Below, in pieces: positions 61,081-64,000 of a DNA stretch of 64,000 bases. The translations under genes and the position numbers were made by a program. Source of the stretch: Methylotenera_A sp046594915 (lineage in GTDB: Bacteria; Pseudomonadota; Gammaproteobacteria; Burkholderiales; Methylophilaceae); the NCBI GenBank assembly GCA_046594915.1, contig JBKJRC010000003.1:124001-188000 (forward strand). The letters are read 5' to 3'. Below the pieces are notes generated by a model. That model was given only the letters and a program-made list of their open reading frames with translations. It made no database searches and was not told the origin of the DNA. The stretch's first letter is position 1; every line of letters begins with the position of its first letter.

Positions 61081-62487
61081 ATGTTAAAAAATAACTCATC
61101 AAACCAAAAACCAACACCTACAGAAGTTATCAACCCGCCAACGTTATCGGAAGCGTTCTGGTATTGGCTCAAACTGGGTTTTATCAGCTTTGGCGGACCT
61201 GCTGGGCAAATCAGCATCATGCATCAAGATTTAGTTGAAAATAAGCGCTGGATTTCGGAGAAACGTTTTTTGCATGCGCTTAATTATTGCATGGTGCTGC
61301 CAGGCCCAGAGGCGCAACAATTAGCCACGTACATTGGCTGGCTCATGCATCGCACCTGGGGCGGCTTGATTGCGGGCGGACTTTTCGTATTGCCGTCACT
61401 GTTAATTTTAATCGCTTTAAGTTATATCTACATGCGTTTTGGCAGCTTGCCAGCCGTTGCAGGCATTTTGTATGGCATCAAGCCCGCAGTGGTGGCAATT
61501 GTGTTATTTGCTGCGTACAGAATCGGCTCGCGCACCCTTAAAAACAAAGCATTGTGGGCAATCGCATGCGCTTCTTTTGTGGCGATTGCTTTTTTTGAAT
61601 TGCCGTTTCCAATCATCATATTGACTGCAGCATTGCTGGGATTCATGATTAATCGGTTTCAGCCAGCACTTTTAAAGGTTTCGGCCAGCCACAAAGCGGC
61701 GCAGAAAAACTACGGCACCGCCGTAATTGATGACGACACGCCAACGCCAGCACATGGCATTTTTAAGCTTAAAAAACTGGTTAATTTTGTCGTCATTGGC
61801 GCTTTTATTTGGCTAATTGCCATGCTGATATTGCTGTTTCAGTTTGGCTGGGACGCTACGCTGACCCAAATGGGCTGGTTTTTTACCAAAGCGGCGTTAT
61901 TGACTTTTGGCGGTGCCTACGCGGTATTGCCTTACGTGTTTCAAGGCGCGGTTGCCAATTATCACTGGTTAACTACTGCGCAAATGATGGATGGCCTAGC
62001 GTTAGGCGAAACCACACCCGGACCGTTGATTATGGTGGTGACTTTTGTCGGATTCGTGGGCGGCTGGACACAACCATTTTTGGGTGCTGACAGCGTTTTG
62101 TCCTCTGCGATTATTGCCGCAAGCGCAGTGACTTTCTTTACATTTTTGCCATCATTCATCTTTATTTTTGTCGGCGCACCGTTTATTGAATCGACGCAAA
62201 ATAACTTAAAATTAACTGCGCCTTTAACGGCGATTACAGCGGCAGTTGTGGGCGTTATTGTCAGTTTAGCGGCATTTTTTGCAATGCATATTTTTTGGCC
62301 GACTGGGTTTGGTTCAACAAGTTTTGGCGCTGGATTTAGCTTAAATACTGCGCTGGCAACACTGGATTGGTTTGCATGCGCAGCAACTTTAGCTGCAGCC
62401 TTTATTTTGTTTCAATTTAAACTGAATATCCTGCACTTAATCTGGATGTTTGCCTTAGTGGGTTTATTGCACCATATTGTGTTTTAA
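61081..62487 (+). CDS. chrA: Chromate transporter ChrA (CHR family)
   Basis: A 468-residue inner-membrane protein with two homologous halves, as in long-chain CHR exporters that expel chromate. The first half has FISFGGPAGQISIMHQDLV and MVLPGPEAQQLATYIGWLMH; the second has LTFGGAYAVLPYVFQ and ALGETTPGPLIMVVTF. About ten hydrophobic segments are visible. It stands alone. Resistance function is inferred from family; some CHR members have other anion substrates. Confidence 0.93.
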   Translation: MLKNNSSNQKPTPTEVINPPTLSEAFWYWLKLGFISFGGPAGQISIMHQDLVENKRWISEKRFLHALNYCMVLPGPEAQQLATYIGWLMHRTWGGLIAGGLFVLPSLLILIALSYIYMRFGSLPAVAGILYGIKPAVVAIVLFAAYRIGSRTLKNKALWAIACASFVAIAFFELPFPIIILTAALLGFMINRFQPALLKVSASHKAAQKNYGTAVIDDDTPTPAHGIFKLKKLVNFVVIGAFIWLIAMLILLFQFGWDATLTQMGWFFTKAALLTFGGAYAVLPYVFQGAVANYHWLTTAQMMDGLALGETTPGPLIMVVTFVGFVGGWTQPFLGADSVLSSAIIAASAVTFFTFLPSFIFIFVGAPFIESTQNNLKLTAPLTAITAAVVGVIVSLAAFFAMHIFWPTGFGSTSFGAGFSLNTALATLDWFACAATLAAAFILFQFKLNILHLIWMFALVGLLHHIVF

Positions 62488-62589
62488 CTATTTTTTTAAA
62501 TCCTGTTTTTGCATTAACTAATCGAACCAATAATCTGAATCTAAGTCCATTGTATGAGTGTACTTAACCATTTTTTAAAGGCAAAAATC

Positions 62590-63135
62590 ATGCAGAAACA
62601 TCTTTACACCAGCTTGTTCAGTTTGCTTATTTTGTTTACCAGCGCTGTGGCAAACGCAGCGACTTGCCCAGAACTGTATAACCATCAATATACAACGTTG
62701 CAAGGCGAAAAAATCGACCTGTGTGATTATCAAGATAAGCCAATTTTGGTGGTGAACACCGCCAGCAAGTGCGGGTTTGCGCCACAGTTTGCGGCTTTGG
62801 AAGGATTGTATAAAAAGAATAAAGACCAAGGTTTGTTGGTGATTGGTTTTCCGTCAAACGATTTCAAGCAGGAACTTGCTGACAACAAAGCGATTGGAGA
62901 TTTTTGCAAAGCAACTTACTCGGTGAATTTCCCGATGACACCCAAAAGTTCGGTTTCAGGCGCAAATGCTAATGCTTTTTATCAGCAATTGGCAGCCAAA
63001 TCTGGTCAAGCACCGCTGTGGAACTTTTATAAATATGTGATTTTGCCAGGCGGTAAGCAGGTGTATGCATTTGAAAGTACTGTGTTGCCTAATTCGGCAG
63101 AAATTGCTGGCAAAATAAAACCATATTTAAAATAA
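62590..63135 (+). CDS. Periplasmic glutathione peroxidase-like protein
   Basis: A 181-residue thioredoxin-fold peroxidase with a signal peptide (LYTSLFSLLILFTSAVANAA), so it acts in the periplasm. The catalytic cysteine lies in NTASKCGFAPQ, and the conserved Trp is in PLWNFYKYV. The usual FPCNQF motif is FPSNDF here, so the tetrad Gln is replaced by Asp, as in some bacterial relatives. The reductant is more likely thioredoxin-like than glutathione. The ATG at 62590 is chosen for its AAAGG and normal signal peptide; 62554 is an alternative. Confidence 0.88.
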   Translation: MQKHLYTSLFSLLILFTSAVANAATCPELYNHQYTTLQGEKIDLCDYQDKPILVVNTASKCGFAPQFAALEGLYKKNKDQGLLVIGFPSNDFKQELADNKAIGDFCKATYSVNFPMTPKSSVSGANANAFYQQLAAKSGQAPLWNFYKYVILPGGKQVYAFESTVLPNSAEIAGKIKPYLK

Positions 63136-63160
63136 ATGGCTAGATAAAAACGATAAACAA

Positions 63161-63185
63161 AAAAAGAGGCTACAAGCCTCTTTTT
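63161..63185. terminator. Bidirectional terminator between the peroxidase gene and ppsR
   Basis: AAAAAGAGGCT (63161-63171), loop ACA, AGCCTCTTTTT (63175-63185): a perfect 11-bp stem with A and T flanks between convergent genes. Confidence 0.93.
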
Positions 63186-63228
63186 GATAATGTGATTAGT
63201 TTACTTAACACTTAAATACACACAGTAT

Positions 63229-64000
63229 TTAAGCCGCTTGTTTGGCTGGTTGGCGAATTTTTTGCAAAATAATCGCCGATAACTCTTCAATTGAGCGGCT
63301 GGTCGAATCGGCCCACGTAATGCTATTGCTACGCATTAAGTTTTCCGCCGTAGCAATTTCTTTGCGGCAATTGTCCAATGATGCATAAAAGCTATCTGGC
63401 CTGCGCTCGCTGCGCACAGAATGCAGACGTTCGGCTTTAATGGTTAACCCAAAAATTTTATCGATATGTTTGTATAACACTTCTGGCAGCGTGCCGCGCT
63501 CAAAGTCTTCAGGAATCAGCGGGTAATTGGCGGCTTTAATGCCAAATTGCATCGCCAGATAAATGCTGGTTGGTGTTTTTCCGCAACGCGACACGCCAAT
63601 TAAAATCACCTGCGCTTCATCTAAGCCAGAATTGGTCATGCCGTCATCATGCCCAAGCGTAAAATTAATCGCTTCCATGCGTTCATGATAATTAGTGCCC
63701 ATCACGCTATGCGCAATACCCGCGCCAGTCAATGGTTTCTGGTCGAGTTCCAGCCCCAGTGGATCGATAAATGCAGTGAATAAATCGATAAAATAAGCGT
63801 TGGCCTGCTTTAAGTCGTTGCGTAATTCAATGCTGCCGAGCGACATAATCACTGCGGGCCTTGCGCCATCTTCTTCAGTGGCTTCTAAAATAGCATTTTT
63901 AGCCAGTCTAATTTTTTCTAGCGTATCGGTAAATGGCATGCGTACTTGTTTAAAATTGGTGCGTGGAAAATGCTCCAGTAACTTACCCAGAGCGCCAGCT
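63229..64000 (-). CDS. ppsR: Phosphoenolpyruvate synthase regulatory protein PpsR (5' end cut off)
   Basis: Bifunctional kinase/phosphorylase of the DUF299 family that controls PEP synthase through ADP-dependent phosphorylation. The P-loop GVSRCGKTPTSIYLA is present, followed by KAANYPLIPEDFE. The frame has an internal ATG at 63939 but continues upstream to the window edge as GALGKLLEHFPRTNFKQVR, which matches the family, so the true start and first part (with the GTGITAE-type region) lie beyond the window. PEP synthase is often divergent from it and may lie just outside. Confidence 0.93.
   Translation of the reverse strand, partial: AGALGKLLEHFPRTNFKQVRMPFTDTLEKIRLAKNAILEATEEDGARPAVIMSLGSIELRNDLKQANAYFIDLFTAFIDPLGLELDQKPLTGAGIAHSVMGTNYHERMEAINFTLGHDDGMTNSGLDEAQVILIGVSRCGKTPTSIYLAMQFGIKAANYPLIPEDFERGTLPEVLYKHIDKIFGLTIKAERLHSVRSERRPDSFYASLDNCRKEIATAENLMRSNSITWADSTSRSIEELSAIILQKIRQPAKQAA

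Overview
The window looks like a chromosomal segment of a methylotrophic betaproteobacterium, most likely family Methylophilaceae (Methylotenera-like). This is inference from gene content and AT-leaning coding sequence: a complete bacterial formyltransferase/hydrolase set (fhcBADC) for tetrahydromethanopterin (H4MPT)-linked formaldehyde oxidation, a second cluster for H4MPT and methylofuran-type cofactor synthesis, an isolated pqqA, and gene orders typical of betaproteobacteria (rlmN-pilW-rodZ-ispG-hisS...yfgM-bamB-der; hfq-hflX-hflK-hflC-DUF2065-hisZ-purA; mtaD-like hydrolase-ubiG-gph; dnaX-ybaB-recR beside the SRP RNA). No rRNA, CRISPR array, intact insertion sequence or phage was seen.

Layout. 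1-3.8 kb: end of a periplasmic protein, a membrane GGDEF-EAL protein and, on the minus strand, trhO. 3.9-9.1 kb (minus): fhcB-fhcA-PPOX flavoprotein-fhcD-fhcC, tightly packed, with an unexpected flavin-type gene in the middle. 9.2-21.7 kb (plus): DUF2721, ndk, then the rlmN-to-der housekeeping block, interrupted by a SIMPL protein and two peptide-type ABC ATPases without permeases. rlmN appears to use a non-standard start codon. 21.9-27.1 kb: bamD, rluD, pgeF, a ZIP transporter and rimO. 27.1-28.1 kb is a decayed stretch with a broken small gene, a MITE-like inverted repeat and two weak or unknown genes. 28.1-34.8 kb: a TetR repressor divergent from a complete RND efflux operon, with an AcrR-like operator lying on the promoter. 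34.9-36.5 kb: a PilZ-like protein. 36.7-45.1 kb: gltX, hfq-hflXKC, hisZ, purA. 45.2-48.6 kb: DmrB-like flavoprotein, dihydropteroate synthase-like protein, DUF447 protein and mfnB. 48.7-55.4 kb: OmpA-type protein, mtaD-like hydrolase, ubiG, gph, then recR, ybaB and dnaX on the minus strand. 55.5-64 kb: a long palindromic repeat, SRP RNA, DUF779 with an aldehyde dehydrogenase, an adenylate cyclase, tRNA-Ser(GGA), a broken gene, pqqA, a small secreted cysteine-containing protein, chrA, a periplasmic glutathione peroxidase-like protein and the cut-off ppsR.

How the parts work together. The fhc operon and the 45-48 kb cluster form one functional theme: one makes the enzymes of H4MPT-linked formyl transfer and hydrolysis, the other the cofactors they need. 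pqqA, the aldehyde dehydrogenase and DUF779 point to PQQ-dependent alcohol oxidation. Second-messenger genes (GGDEF-EAL, PilZ-like, class III cyclase) are scattered. A recurring oddity is degenerate 15-bp tandem repeats, three of them extending C-termini by pentapeptide units and one filling an intergenic gap.
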